Notes under the pieces: model-generated
Seen by the model: the letters and a program-made list of their open reading frames with translations, nothing else
Database searches by the model: none
Told to the model about the DNA's origin: nothing
Position numbers and translations under genes: made by a program
Assembly (NCBI RefSeq): GCF_048564905.1
Contig: NW_027328743.1
Span: 1,054,001 to 1,118,000, forward strand
Source: Vicugna pacos
Taxonomy: Eukaryota > Chordata > Mammalia > Artiodactyla > Camelidae
Length of the DNA stretch: 64,000 bases
Direction of reading: 5' to 3'
Part shown: positions 35,406 through 48,447 of the stretch, in pieces
How positions within the stretch are numbered: position 1 is the first letter of the stretch
Layout: every line of letters begins with the position of its first letter

Positions 35406-37268
35406 GGTTCCTCCAACAGACAGCAGCACCTGGGTTGTATTATAATCCCTTAGCTTGACTTCCCTAAGTGCTTTCCTAGGCCTAGCAGTAAGCGATGGTG
35501 TGGGATGGGCTCTAAAGCCAAGTATTAGCGAGTGCATCTCTGTGGGTAGTGAAGGGTTTTAAACTACTTCCCCAACCTTGGAACACCTGTGCCCCATAAA
35601 GATGCGTGGAATCTGTTTCTCCACCTCCAGCACACACACGGAGACGTGCTCAGGTATCCTGATTGTGGGGAGGCTCCTCCAAATGACAGCAGCGCCTGGG
35701 TTCTAAAGAATCCCTTAGCTTGTCTTCCCTGATGGCATGCCTAGGCTGGAGAGTGGGGGAATGTGGGTGTTGGGCTCTAAACCATGTATAAGCGAGAGCC
35801 TATCCATGGGATGTGGGTTTTTAACCTACAACCCACAACCATGGAATAAATGTGCCCCCTGAAAGATTCTTTGACTGTTTCCCTACATCCAGCACACACA
35901 CGAAGATTTGTTCTGGTATTCTGAGTGTGGGGAAGTTCCTCAAACTGACAGCAGCTCCTGGATTCTATTAGTATCCCTTAGCTTCTGTTCCCTGAGTGTT
36001 CTCTAAGACCAGGCCATGAGGGAAAGCTGGGGGTTGGGCTTGGAGGCCACGTAGCAGTGAGTGCCCCCTGATCCATTGAGGAAGTACTTAGAGGACTTCT
36101 CCCTAAAGGGAACACCTTTTCCTGCATTCATCTGGGTGCAGTGGGGCTGCACATCTCTCCCACACCTAAGAATGTGTTCTGGAATTCTGAGTGCAGGGAA
36201 GTTCCTCCAACTGACAGCAGCGCCTGGGTTCTAATTGAATTCCTTTGCTTGTCTTCCCTGATGGAAAGCCTAGGCGGGAGTGCGGGGGAAAGTGTGGTTT
36301 GGGCTCCAAAACCAAGTATTTGCGATGACCTCTCTATGGTTTGTGGAGGTGTTTAAACTACATCCCTAACCTGGGAACACCTGTGCCCCCATAAAGATCC
36401 GTGGAGTCTGTTTCCACACCTCCAGCACACACACGAACACTTGCACAGTTATCCTGAGAGTGGGCAGCCTCCTCCAACTGAGAGCAGGGCCTTGGTTCTT
36501 ATAAAATCGCTTAACTTGTCTACCCTGTTTGGTTGCCTGATACGGAGTGCTGGGGAAAGGGTGGGTTGGGCTCTAAATCCAAGTATTAGCGAGTGCTTCT
36601 CCATGGGATTTGGAGGTTATTAACCAAAAGCCCACAACATGGGAATACCTGTGCTCCTTGAAAATAGCGTGGACTCTGTATCCCCACCACCAGAACACAC
36701 ATGAAGAAGTTTTCTGCTATCCTGAGTGTGGGCTGGCAATTTCAGGTGACAGAAGCGGCTGGGTTCTAATAGAATCCCTTAGCTTGTAATCCCTGAGTGT
36801 TTCCCTAGGACTGACTCTGAGAGAAACCTGGGGGTTGGGCTTTGAGGCCAAATAGTAGCGAGTGTCCCCGATGGACTGAGGAAGTATTTAGATGAATTCT
36901 CCATAAAGGGAAACACCTGAGCACCCATTCATCTGCGTGGAGTGGGGCTTCAAATCTCCCCACCACACAAGGTTGGGTTCCAGTATCCTGAGGGTGGGGT
37001 AGTTCCTCCAACTGACATCAGCGTCTTGGTTTGAATAGAATCCCTTTGCTTGTCTTCCCTGATGGTTTGCCTAGGCCAGTGTGTGGTTGAAAGTGGGATT
37101 TGGGATCTAAAACTAAGTATTAGCGTGTGCCTCTCCATGGGTAGTGGAGATGTTTAAACTACAACCCACAAATTGGGAATTACTGTGACCCCTGAAAAAT
37201 GCGTGTGCTATGTTTCCCCACGTCCAGCACACACAGGAAGAAGTGTTCTGGGGTTCTGAGTGTGGGGA
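35406..37268 (+). repeat. HOR unit U20 (1,863 bp), type X-prime
   Basis: Complete unit. A, B and C match U19, but D gains the extra EcoRI site and ends GCCCCCATAAAG, and F-G returns to the common state. Private: GAAAATAGCGTGG in E. G ends with CCCACAAATTGGG, shared only with U25. Confidence 0.97.
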
Positions 37269-39132
37269 GGTTCCTCCAACAGACAGCAGCACCTGGGTTG
37301 TAATAGAATCCCTTAGCTTGACTTCCCTAAGTGTTTTCCTAGGCCTAGCAGTAAGCGATGGTGGGGGATGGGCTCTAAAGCCAAGTATTAGCGAGTGCAT
37401 CTCTGTGGGTAGTGGAGGGTTTTAAACTACTTCCCCAACCTTGGAACACCTGTGCCCCATAAAGATGCGTGGAATCTGTTTCCCCACCTCCAGCACACAC
37501 ACGGAGACGTGCTCAGGTATCCTGATTGTGGGGAGGCTCCTCCAAATGACAGCAGCGCCTGGGTTCTAAAAGAATCCCTTAGCTTGTCTTCCCTGATGGT
37601 TTGGCTAGGCTGTAGAGTGTGGGAAAGTGGGGGTTGGGCTCTAAACCAAGTATAAGCGAGAGCCTATCCATGGGATGTGGGTTTTTAACCTACAACCCAC
37701 AACCATGGAATAAATGTGCCCCCTGAAAGATGCTTTGACTGTTTCCCTACATCCAGCACACACACGAAGATGTGTTCTGGTATTCTGAGTGTGGGGAACT
37801 TCCTGAAACTGACAGCAGCACCTGGATTCTATTAGTATCCCTTAGCTTCTGTTCCCTGAGTGTTCTCTTAGACCAGGCCATGAGGGAAAGCTGGGGGTTG
37901 GGCTTGGAGGCCACGTAGCAGTGAGTGCCCCCTGATCCATTGAGGAAGTACTTAGAGGACTTCTCCCTAAACGGAACACCTTTTCCTCCATTCATCTGGG
38001 TGCAGTGGGGCTGCACATCTCTCCCACACCTAAGAATGTGTTCTGGAATTCTCAGTGCAGGGAAGTTCCTCCAACTGACAGCAGCGCCTGGGTTCTAATT
38101 GAATTCCTTTGCTTGTCTTCCCTGATGGAAAGCCTAGGCGGGAGTGCGGGGGAAAGTGTGGTTTGGGCTCCAAAACCAAGTATTTGCGATGACCTCTCTA
38201 TGGTTTGTGGAGGTGTTTAAACTACATCCCTAACCTGGGAACACCTGTGCCCCCATAAAGATCCGTGGAGTCTGTTTCCACACCTCCAGCACACACACGA
38301 ACACTTGCACAGTTATCCTGAGAGTGGGCAGCCTCCTCCAACTGAGAGCAGGGCCTTGGTTCTTATAAAATCGCTTAACTTGTCTACCCTGTTTGGTTGC
38401 CTGATACGGAGTGCTGGGGAAAGGGTGGGTTGGGCTCTAAATCCAAGTATTAGCGAGTGCTTCTCCATGGGATTTGGAGGTTATTAACCAAAAGCCCACA
38501 ACATGGGAATAGCTGTGCTCCTTGAAAAAAGCGTGGACTCTGTATCCCCACCACCAGAACACACATGAAGAAGTTTTCTGCTATCCTGAGTGTGGGCTGG
38601 CAATTTCAGGTGACAGAAGCGGCTGGGTTCTAATAGAATCCCTTAGCTTGTAATCCCTGAGTGTTTCCCTAGGACTGACTCTGAGAGAAACCTGGGGGTT
38701 GGGCTTTGAGGCCAAATAGTAGCGAGTGTCCCCGATGGACTGAGGAAGTATTTAGATGGATTCTCCATAAAGGGAAACACCTGAGCACCCATTCATCTGC
38801 GTGGAGTGGGGCTTCAAATCTCCCCACCACACAAGGATGGGTTCCAGTATCCTGAGGGTGGGGTAGTTCCTCCAACTGACATCAGCATCTTGGTTTGAAT
38901 AGAATCCCTTTGCTTGTCTTCCCTGATGGTTTGCCTAGGCCAGTGTGTGGTTGAATGTGGGATTTGGGATCTAAAACTAAGTATTAGCGTGTGCCTCTCC
39001 ATGGGTAGTGGAGATGTTTAAACTACAACCCACAACTTGGGAATTACTGTGACCCCTGAAAAATGCGTGTGCTATGTTTCCCCACGTCCAGCACACACAG
39101 GAAGGAGTGTTCTGGGGTTCTGAGTGTGGGGA
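37269..39132 (+). repeat. HOR unit U21 (1,864 bp), type W
   Basis: Complete unit with the common A. B has GGTTTGGCTAGGCTGTAGAG, C opens with GGAACTTCCTGAAACTG, D has AATTCTCAGTGC: a set shared only with U23 and U26. G has TTTAGATGGATTC, AAGGATGGG, CAGCATCTTGG and GTTGAATGTGG, shared with U26. Confidence 0.97.
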
Positions 39133-40995
39133 GGTTCCTCCAAAAGACAGCAGCACCTGGGTTGTATTATAATCCCTTAGCTTGACTTCCCTAAGTGCTT
39201 TCCTAGGCCTAGCAGTAAGCGATGGTGTGGGATGGGCTCTAAAGCCAAGTATTAGCGAGTGCATCTCTGTGGGTAGTGAAGGGTTTTAAACTACTTCCCC
39301 AACCTTGGAACACCTGTGCCCCATAAAGATGCGTGGAATCTGTTTCTCCACCTCCAGCACACACACGGAGACGTGCTCAGGTATCCTGATTGTGGGGAGG
39401 CTCCTCCAAATGACAGCAGCGCCTGGGTTCTAAAGAATCCCTTAGCTTGTCTTCCCTGATGGCATGCCTAGGCTGGAGAGTGGGGGAATGTGGGTGTTGG
39501 GCTCTAAACCATGTATAAGCGAGAGCATATCCATGGGATGTGGGTTTTTAACCTACAACCCACAACCATGGAATAAATGTGCCCCCTGAAAGATTCTTTG
39601 ACTGTTTCCCTACATCCAGCACACACACGAAGATTTGTTCTGGTATTCTGAGTGTGGGGAAGTTCCTCAAACTGACAGCAGCTCCTGGATTCTATTAGTA
39701 TCCCTTAGCTTCTGTTCCCTGAGTGTTCTCTAAGACCAGGCCATGAGGGAAAGCTGGGGGTTGGGCTTGGAGGCCACGTAGCAGTGAGTGCCCCCTGATC
39801 CATTGAGGAAGTACTTAGAGGACTTCTCCCTAAAGGGAACACCTTTTCCTGCATTCATCTGGGTGCAGTGGGGCTGCACATCTCTCCCACACCTAAGAAT
39901 GTGTTCTGGAATTCTGAGTGCAGGGAAGTTCCTCCAACTGACAGCAGCGCCTGGGTTCTAATTGAATTCCTTTGCTTGTCTTCCCTGATGGAAAGCCTAG
40001 GCGGGAGTGCGGGGGAAAGTGTGGTTTGGGCTCCAAAACCAAGTATTTGCGATGACCTCTCTATGGTTTGTGGAGGTGTTTAAACTACATCCCTAACCTG
40101 GGAACACCTGTGCCCCCATAAAGATCCGTGGAGTCTGTTTCCACACCTCCAGCACACACACGAACACTTGCACAGTTATCCTGAGAGTGGGCAGCCTCCT
40201 CCAACTGAGAGCAGGGCCTTGGTTCTTATAAAATCGCTTAACTTGTCTACCCTGTTTGGTTGCCTGATACGGAGTGCTGGGGAAAGGGTGGGTTGGGCTC
40301 TAAATCCAAGTATTAGCGAGTGCTTCTCCATGGGATTTGGAGGTTATTAACCAAAAGCCCACAACATGGGAATACCTGTGCTCCTTGAAAAAAGCGTGGA
40401 CTCTGTATCCCCACCACCAGAACACACATGAAGAAGTTTTCTGCTATCCTGAGTGTGGGCTGGCAATTTCAGGTGACAGAAGCGGCTGGGTTCTAATAGA
40501 ATCCCTTAGCTTGTAATCCCTGAGTGTTTCCCTAGGACTGACTCTGAGAGAACCCTGGGGGTTGGGCTTTGAGGCCAAATAGTAGCGAGTGTCCCCGATG
40601 GACTGAGGAAGTATTTAGATGAATTCTCCATAAAGGGAAACACCTGAGCACCCATTCATCTGCGTGGAGTGGGGCTTCAAATCTCCCCACCACACAAGGT
40701 TGGGTTCCAGTATCCTGAGGGTGGGGTAGTTCCTCCAACTGACATCAGCGTCTTGGTTTGAATAGAATCCCTTTGCTTGTCTTCCCTGATGGTTTGCCTA
40801 GGCCAGTGTGTGGTTGAAAGTGGGATTTGGGATCTAAAACTAAGTATTAGCGTGTGCCTCTCCATGGGTAGTGGAGATGTTTAAACTACAACCCACAACT
40901 TGGGAATTACTGTGACCCCTGAAAAATGCGTGTGCTATGTTTCCCCACGTCCAGCACACACAGGAAGAAGTGTTCTGGGGTTCTGAGTGTGGGGA
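39133..40995 (+). repeat. HOR unit U22 (1,863 bp), type X-prime
   Basis: Complete unit. A opens CTCCAAAAGACAGC (shared with U27) but then has the derived TGTATTATAATCCC. B and C match U19/U20. D has the extra EcoRI site. F has GAGAGAACCCTGG, shared with U23 and U27. Private: GAGCATATCC in B. Confidence 0.97.
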
Positions 40996-42859
40996 GGTTC
41001 CTCCAACAGACAGCAGCACCTGGGTTGTAATAGAATCCCTTAGCTTGAATTCCCTAAGTGTTTTCCTAGGCCTAGCAGTAAGCGATGGTGGGGGATGGGC
41101 TCTAAAGCCAAGTATTAGCGAGTGCATCTCTGTGGGTAGTGGAGGGTTTTAAACTACTTCCCCAACCTTGGAACACCTGTGCCCCATAAAGATGCGTGGA
41201 ATCTGTTTCCCCACCTCCAGCACACACACGGAGACGTGCTCAGGTATCCTGATTGTGGGGAGGCTCCTCCAAATGACAGCAGCGCCTGGGTTCTAAAAGA
41301 ATCCCTTAGCTTGTCTTCCCTGATGGTTTGGCTAGGCTGTAGAGTGTGGGAAAGTGGGGGTTGGGCTCTAAACCAAGTATAAGCGAGAGCCTATCCATGG
41401 GATGTGGGTTTTTAACCTACAACCCACAACCATGGAATAAATGTGCCCCCTGAAAGATGCTTTGACTGTTTCCCTACATCCAGCACACACACGAAGATGT
41501 GTTCTGGTATTCTGAGTGTGGGGAACTTCCTGAAACTGACAGCAGCACCTGGATTCTATTAGTATCCCTTAGCTTCTGTTCCCTGAGTGTTCTCTTAGAC
41601 CAGGCCATGAGGGAAAGCTGGGGGTTGGGCTTGGAGGCCACGTAGCAGTGAGTGCCCCCTGATCCATTGAGGAAGTACTTAGAGGACTTCTCCCTAAACG
41701 GAACACCTTTTCCTCCATTCATCTGGGTGCAGTGGGGCTGCACATCTCTCCCACACCTAAGAATGTGTTCTGGAATTCTCAGTGCAGGGAAGTTCCTCCA
41801 ACTGACAGCAGCGCCTGGGTTCTAATTGAATTCCTTTGCTTGTCTTCCCTGATGGAAAGCCTAGGCGGGAGTGCGGGGGAAAGTGTGGTTTGGGCTCCAA
41901 AACCAAGTATTTGCGATGACCTCTCTATGGTTTGTGTAGGTGTTTAAACTACATCCCTAACCTGGGAACACCTGTGCCCCCATAAAGATCCGTGGAGTCT
42001 GTTTCCACACCTCCAGCACACACACGAACACTTGCACAGTTATCCTGAGAGTGGGCAGCCTCCTCCAACTGAGAGCAGGGCCTTGGTTCTTATAAAATCG
42101 CTTAACTTGTCTACCCTGTTTGGTTGCCTGATACGGAGTGCTGGGGAAAGGGTGGGTTGGGCTCTAAATCCAAGTATTAGCGAGTGCTTCTCCATGGGAT
42201 TTGGAGGTTATTAACCAAAAGCCCACAACATGGGAATAGCTGTGCTCCTTGAAAAAAGCGTGGACTCTGTATCCCCACCACCAGAACACACATGAAGAAG
42301 TTTTCTGCTATCCTGAGTGTGGGCTGGCAATTTCAGGTGACAGAAGCGGCTGGGTTCTAATAGAATCCCTTAGCTTGTAATCCCTGAGTGTTTCCCTAGG
42401 ACTGACTCTGAGAGAACCCTGGGGGTTGGGCTTTGAGGCCAAATAGTAGCGAGTGTCCCCGATGGACTGAGGAAGTATTTAGATGAATTCTCCATAAAGG
42501 GAAACACCTGAGCACCCATTCATCTGCGTGGAGTGGGGCTTCAAATCTCCCCACCACACAAGGTTGGGTTCCAGTATCCTGAGGGTCGGGTAGTTCCTCC
42601 AACTGACATAATCATCTTGGTTGCAATAGAATCCCTTTGCTTGTCTTCCCTGATGGTTTGCCTAGGCCAGTGTGTGGTTGAAAGTGGGATTTGGGATCTA
42701 AAACTAAGTATTAGCGTGTGCCTCTCCATGGGTAGTGGAGATGTTTAAACTACAACCCACAACTTGGGAATTACTGTGACCCCTGAAAAATGCATGTGCT
42801 ATGTTTCCCCACGTCCAGCACACACAGGAAGAAGTGTTCTGGGGTTCTGAGTGTGGGGA
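40996..42859 (+). repeat. HOR unit U23 (1,864 bp), type W
   Basis: Complete unit with the W set of U21 and U26 in B-D, plus TTTGTGTAGGTG in D shared with U26. Private: GCTTGAATTCCC in A (an extra EcoRI site). G has GGGTCGGG and CATAATCATCTTGGTTGC, shared only with U27. Confidence 0.97.
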
Positions 42860-44721
42860 GGTTCCTCCAACAGACAGCAGCACCTGGGTTGTATTATAAT
42901 CCCTTAGCTTGACTTCCCTAAGTGCTTTCCTAGGCCTAGCAGTAAGCGATGGTGTGGGATGGGCTCTAAAGCCAAGTATTAGCGAGTGCATCTCTGTGGG
43001 TAGTGAAGGGTTTTAAACTACTTCCCCAACCTTGGAACACCTGTGCCCCATAAAGATGCGTGGAATCTGTTTCTCCACCTCCAGCACACACACGGAGACG
43101 TGCTCAGGTATCCTGATTGTGGGGAGGCTCCTCCAAATGACAGCAGCGCCTGGGTTCTAAAGAATCCCTTAGCTTGTCTTCCCTGATGGCATGCCTAGGC
43201 TGGAGAGTGGGGGAATGTGGGTGTTGGGCTCTAAACCATGTATAAGCGAGAGCCTATCCATGGGATGTGGGTTTTTAACCTACAACCCACAACCATGGAA
43301 TAAATGTGCCCCTGAAAGATGCTTTGACTTTTTCAATACATCCAGCACACACACGAAAATGTGTTCTGGTATTGTGAGTGTGGGGAAGTTCCTCAAACTG
43401 ACAGCAGCACCTGGATTCTATTAGTATCCCTTAGCTTCTGTTCCCTGAGTGTTCTTTTAGGCCAGGCCATGAGGGAATGCTGGGGGTTGGGCTTGGAGGC
43501 CACGTAGCAGTGAGTGCCCCCTGATCCATTGAGGAAGTACTTAGAGGACTTCTCCCTAAACGGAACACCTTTTCCTCCATTCATCTGGGTGCAGTGGGGC
43601 TGCACATCTCTCCCACACCTAAGAATGTGTTCTGGAATTCTGAGTGCAGGGAAGTTCCTCCAACTGACAGCAGCGCCTGGGTTCTAATTGAATTCCTTTG
43701 CTTGTCTTCCCTGATGGAAAGCCTAGGCGGGAGTGCGGGGGAAAGTGTGGTTTGGGCTCCAAAACCAAGTATTTGCGATGACCTCTCTATGGTTTGTGGA
43801 GGTGTTTAAACTACATCCCTAACCTGGGAACACCTGTGCCCACATAAAGATCCGTGGAGTCTGTTTCCACACCTCCAGCACACACACGAACACTTGCACA
43901 GTTATCCTGAGAGTGGGCAGCCTCCTCCAACTGAGAGCAGGGCCTTGGTTCTTATAAAATCGCTTAACTTGTCTACCCTGTTTGGTTGCCTGATACGGAG
44001 TGCTGGGGAAAGGGTGGGTTGGGCTCTAAATCCAAGTATTAGCGAGTGCTTCTCCATGGGATTTGGAGGTTATTAACCAAAAGCCCACAACATGGGAATA
44101 CCTGTGCTCCTTGAAAAAAGCGTGGACTCTGTATCCCCACCACCAGAACACACATGAAGAAGTTTTCTGCTATCCTGAGTGTGGGCTGGCAATTTCAGGT
44201 GACAGAAGCGGCTGGGTTCTAATAGAATCCCTTAGCTTGTAATCCCTGAGTGTTTCCCTAGGACTGACTCTGAGAGAAACCTGGGGGTTGGGCTTTGAGG
44301 CCAAATAGTAACGAGTGTCCCCGATGGAATGAGGAAGTATTTAGATGAATTCTCCATAAAGGGAAACACCTGAGCACCCATTCATCTGCGTGGAGTGGGG
44401 CTTCAAATCTCCCCACCACACAAGGTTGGGTTCCAGTATTCTGAGGGTGGGGTAGTTCCTCCAACTGACATCAGCGTCTTGGTTTGAATAGAATCCCTTT
44501 GCTTGTCTTCCCTGATGGCTTGCCTAGGCCAGTGTGTGGTTGAAAGTGGGATTTGTGATCTAAAACTAAGTATTAGCGTGTGCCTCTCCATGGGTAGTGG
44601 AAATGTTTAAACTACAACCCACAACTTGGGAATTACTGTGACCCCTGAAAAATGCGTGTGCTATGTTTCCCCACGTCCAGCACACACAGGAAGAAGTGTT
44701 CTGGGGATCTGAGTGTGGGGA
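42860..44721 (+). repeat. HOR unit U24 (1,862 bp), type X-prime
   Basis: Complete unit, near-copy of U18 in A-C, including the rare TTTTTCAATAC, CGAAAATGTG and ATTGTGAGTG set and both one-base deletions. D differs from U18 by having the extra EcoRI site. F-G again carries the U18/U19 set (TAGTAACGAG, GGAATGAGG, GTGGAAATG). Confidence 0.97.
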
Positions 44722-46584
44722 GGTTCCTCCAACAGACAGCAGCACCTGGGTTGTATTATAATCCCTTAGCTTGACTTCCCTAAGTGCTTTCCTAGGCCTA
44801 GCAGTAAGCGATGGTGTGGGATGGGCTCTAAAGCCAAGTATTAGCGAGTGCATCTCTGTGGGTAGTGAAGGGTTTTAAACTACTTCCCCAAACTTGGAAC
44901 ACCTGTGCCCCATAAAGATGCGTGGAATCTGTTTCTCCACCTCCAGCACACACACGGAGACGTGCTCAGGTATCCTGATTGTGGGGAGGCTCCTCCAAAT
45001 GACAGCAGCGCCTGGGTTCTAAAGAATCCCTTAGCTTGTCTTCCCTGATGGCATGCCTAGGCTGGAGAGTGGGGGAATGTGGGTGTTGGGCTCTAAACCA
45101 TGTATAAGCGAGAGCCTATCCATGGGATGTGGGTTTTTAACCTACAACCCACAACCATGGAATAAATGTGCCCCCTGAAAGATTCTTTGACTGTTTCCCT
45201 ACATCCAGCACACACACGAAGATTTGTTCTGGTATTCTGAGTGTGGGGAAGTTCCTCAAACTGACAGCAGCACCTGGATTCTATTAGTATCCCTTAGCTT
45301 CTGTTCCCTGAGTGTTCTCTAAGACCAGGCCATGAGGGAAAGCTGGGGGTTGGGCTTGGAGGCCACGTAGCAGTGAGTGCCCCCTGATCCATTGAGGAAG
45401 TACTTAGAGGACTTCTCCCTAAAGGGAACACCTTTTCCTGCATTCATCTGGGTGCAGTGGGGCTGCACATCTCTCCCACACCTAAGAATGTGTTCTGGAA
45501 TTCTGAGTGCAGGGAAGTTCCTCCAACTGACAGCAGCGCCTGGGTTCTAATTGAATTCCTTTGCTTGTCTTCCCTGATGGAAAGCCTAGGCGGGAGTGCG
45601 GGGGAAAGTGTGGTTTGGGCTCCAAAACCAAGTATTTGCGATGACCTCTCTATGGTTTGTGGAGGTGTTTAAACTACATCCCTAACCTGGGAACACCTGT
45701 GCCCCCATAAAGATCCGTGGAGTCTGTTTCCACACCTCCAGCACACACACGAACACTTGCACAGTTATCCTGAGAGTGGGCAGCCTCCTCCAACTGAGAG
45801 CAGGGCCTTGGTTCTTATAAAATCGCTTAACTTGTCTACCCTGTTTGGTTGCCTGATACGGAGTGCTGGGGAAAGGGTGGGTTGGGCTCTAAATCCAAGT
45901 ATTAGCGAGTGCTTCTCCATGGGATTTGGAGGTTATTAACCAAAAGCCCACAACATGGGAATACCTGTGCTCCTTGAAAAAAGCGTGGACTCTGTATCCC
46001 CACCACCAGAACACACATGAAGAAGTTTTCTGCTATCCTGAGTGTGGGCTGGCAATTTCAGGTGACAGAAGCGGCTGGGTTCTAATAGAATCCCTTAGCT
46101 TGTAATCCCTGAGTGTTTCCCTAGGACTGACTCTGAGAGAAACCTGGGGGTTGGGCTTTGAGGCCAAATAGTAGCGAGTGTCCCCGATGGACTGAGGAAG
46201 TATTTAGATGAATTCTCCATAAAGGGAAACACCTGAGCACCCATTCATCTGCGTGGAGTGGGGCTTCAAATCTCCCCACCACACAAGGTTGGGTTCCAGT
46301 ATCCTGAGGGTGGGGTAGTTCCTCCAACTGACATCAGCGTCTTGGTTTGAATAGAATCCCTTTGCTTGTCTTCCCTGATGGTTTGCCTAGGCCAGTGTGT
46401 GGTTGAAAGTGGGATTTGGGATCTAAAACTAAGTATTAGCGTGTGCCTCTCCATGGGTAGTGGAGATGTTTAAACTACAACCCACAAATTGGGAATTACT
46501 GTGACCCCTGAAAAATGCGTGTGCTATGTTTCCCCACGTCCAGCACACACAGGAAGAAGTGTTCTGGGGTTCTGAGTGTGGGGA
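44722..46584 (+). repeat. HOR unit U25 (1,863 bp), type X-prime
   Basis: Complete unit, preceded by GGGGATCTGAG like U19 and U20. D has the extra EcoRI site and F-G is common state, so it resembles U20. It ends with CCCACAAATTGGG, also only in U20. Private: CCCCAAACTTGG in A (also in U35). Confidence 0.97.
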
Positions 46585-48447
46585 GGTTCCTCCAACAGAC
46601 AGCAGCACCTGGGTTGTAATAGAATCCCTTAGCTTGACTTCCCTAAGTGTTTTCCTAGGCCTAGCAGTAAGCGATGGTGGGGGATGGGCTCTAAAGCCAA
46701 GTATTAGCGAGTGCATCTCTGTGGGTAGTGGAGGGTTTTAAACTACTTCCCCAACCTTGGAACACCTGTGCCCCATAAAGATGCGTGGAATCTGTTTCCC
46801 CACCTCCAGCACACACACGGAGACGTGCTCAGGTATCCTGATTGTGGGGAGGCTCCTCCAAATGACAGCAGCGCCTGGGTTCTAAAAGAATCCCTTAGCT
46901 TGTCTTCCCTGATGGTTTGGCTAGGCTGTAGAGTGTGGGAAAGTGGGGGTTGGGCTCTAAACCAAGTATAAGCGAGAGCCTATCCATGGGATGTGGGTTT
47001 TTAACCTACAACCCACAACCATGGAATAAATGTGCCCCCTGAAAGATGTTTGACTGTTTCCCTACATCCAGCACACACACGAAGATGTGTTCTGGTATTC
47101 TGAGTGTGGGGAACTTCCTGAAACTGACAGCAGCACCTGGATTCTATTAGTATCCCTTAGCTTCTGTTCCCTGAGTGTTCTCTTAGACCAGGCCATGAGG
47201 GAAAGCTGGGGGTTGGGCTTGGAGGCCACGTAGCAGTGAGTGCCCCCTGATCCATTGAGGAAGTACTTAGAGGACTTCTCCCTAAACGGAACACCTTTTC
47301 CTCCATTCATCTGGGTGCAGTGGGGCTGCACATCTCTCCCACACCTAAGAATGTGTTCTGGAATTCTCAGTGCAGGGAAGTTCCTCCAACTGACAGCAGC
47401 GCCTGGGTTCTAATTGAATTCCTTTGCTTGTCTTCCCTGATGGAAAGCCTAGGCGGGAGTGCGGGGGAAAGTGTGGTTTGGGCTCCAAAACCAAGTATTT
47501 GCGATGACCTCTCTATGGTTTGTGTAGGTGTTTAAACTACATCCCTAACCTGGGAACACCTGTGCCCCCATAAAGATCCGTGGAGTCTGTTTCCACACCT
47601 CCAGCACACACACGAACACTTGCACAGTTATCCTGAGAGTGGGCAGCCTCCTCCAACTGAGAGCAGGGCCTTGGTTCTTATAAAATCGCTTAACTTGTCT
47701 ACCCTGTTTGGTTGCCTGATACGGAGTGCTGGGGAAAGGGTGGGTTGGGCTCTAAATCCAAGTATTAGCGAGTGCTTCTCCATGGGATTTGGAGGTTATT
47801 AACCAAAAGCCCACAACATGGGAATACCTGTGCTCCTTGAAAAAAGCGTGGACTCTGTATCCCCACCACCAGAACACACATGAAGAAGTTTTCTGCTATC
47901 CTGAGTGTGGGCTGGCAATTTCAGGTGACAGAAGCGGCTGGGTTCTAATAGAATCCCTTAGCTTGTAATCCCTGAGTGTTTCCCTAGGACTGACTCTGAG
48001 AGAAACCTGGGGGTTGGGCTTTGAGGCCAAATAGTAGCGAGTGTCCCCGATGGACTGAGGAAGTATTTAGATGGATTCTCCATAAAGGGAAACACCTGAG
48101 CACCCATTCATCTGCGTGGAGTGGGGCTTCAAATCTCCCCACCACACAAGGATGGGTTCCAGTATCCTGAGGGTGGGGTAGTTCCTCCAACTGACATCAG
48201 CATCTTGGTTTGAATAGAATCCCTTTGCTTGTCTTCCCTGATGGTTTGCCTAGGCCAGTGTGTGGTTGAATGTGGGATTTGGGATCTAAAACTAAGTATT
48301 AGCGTGTGCCTCTCCATGGGTAGTGGAGATGTTTAAACTACAACCCACAACTTGGGAATTACTGTGACCCCTGAAAAATGCGTGTGCTATATTTCCCCAC
48401 GTCCAGCACACACAGGAAGAAGTGTTCTGGGGTTCTGAGTGTGGGGA
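46585..48447 (+). repeat. HOR unit U26 (1,863 bp), type W
   Basis: Complete unit, near-copy of U21 and U23. A one-base deletion in GAAAGATGTTTGAC explains the length. D has TTTGTGTAGGTG as in U23, but G has the U21 set (ATGGATTC, AAGGATGGG, GTTGAATGTGG). Private: GTGCTATATTTCC at the end of G. Confidence 0.97.
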
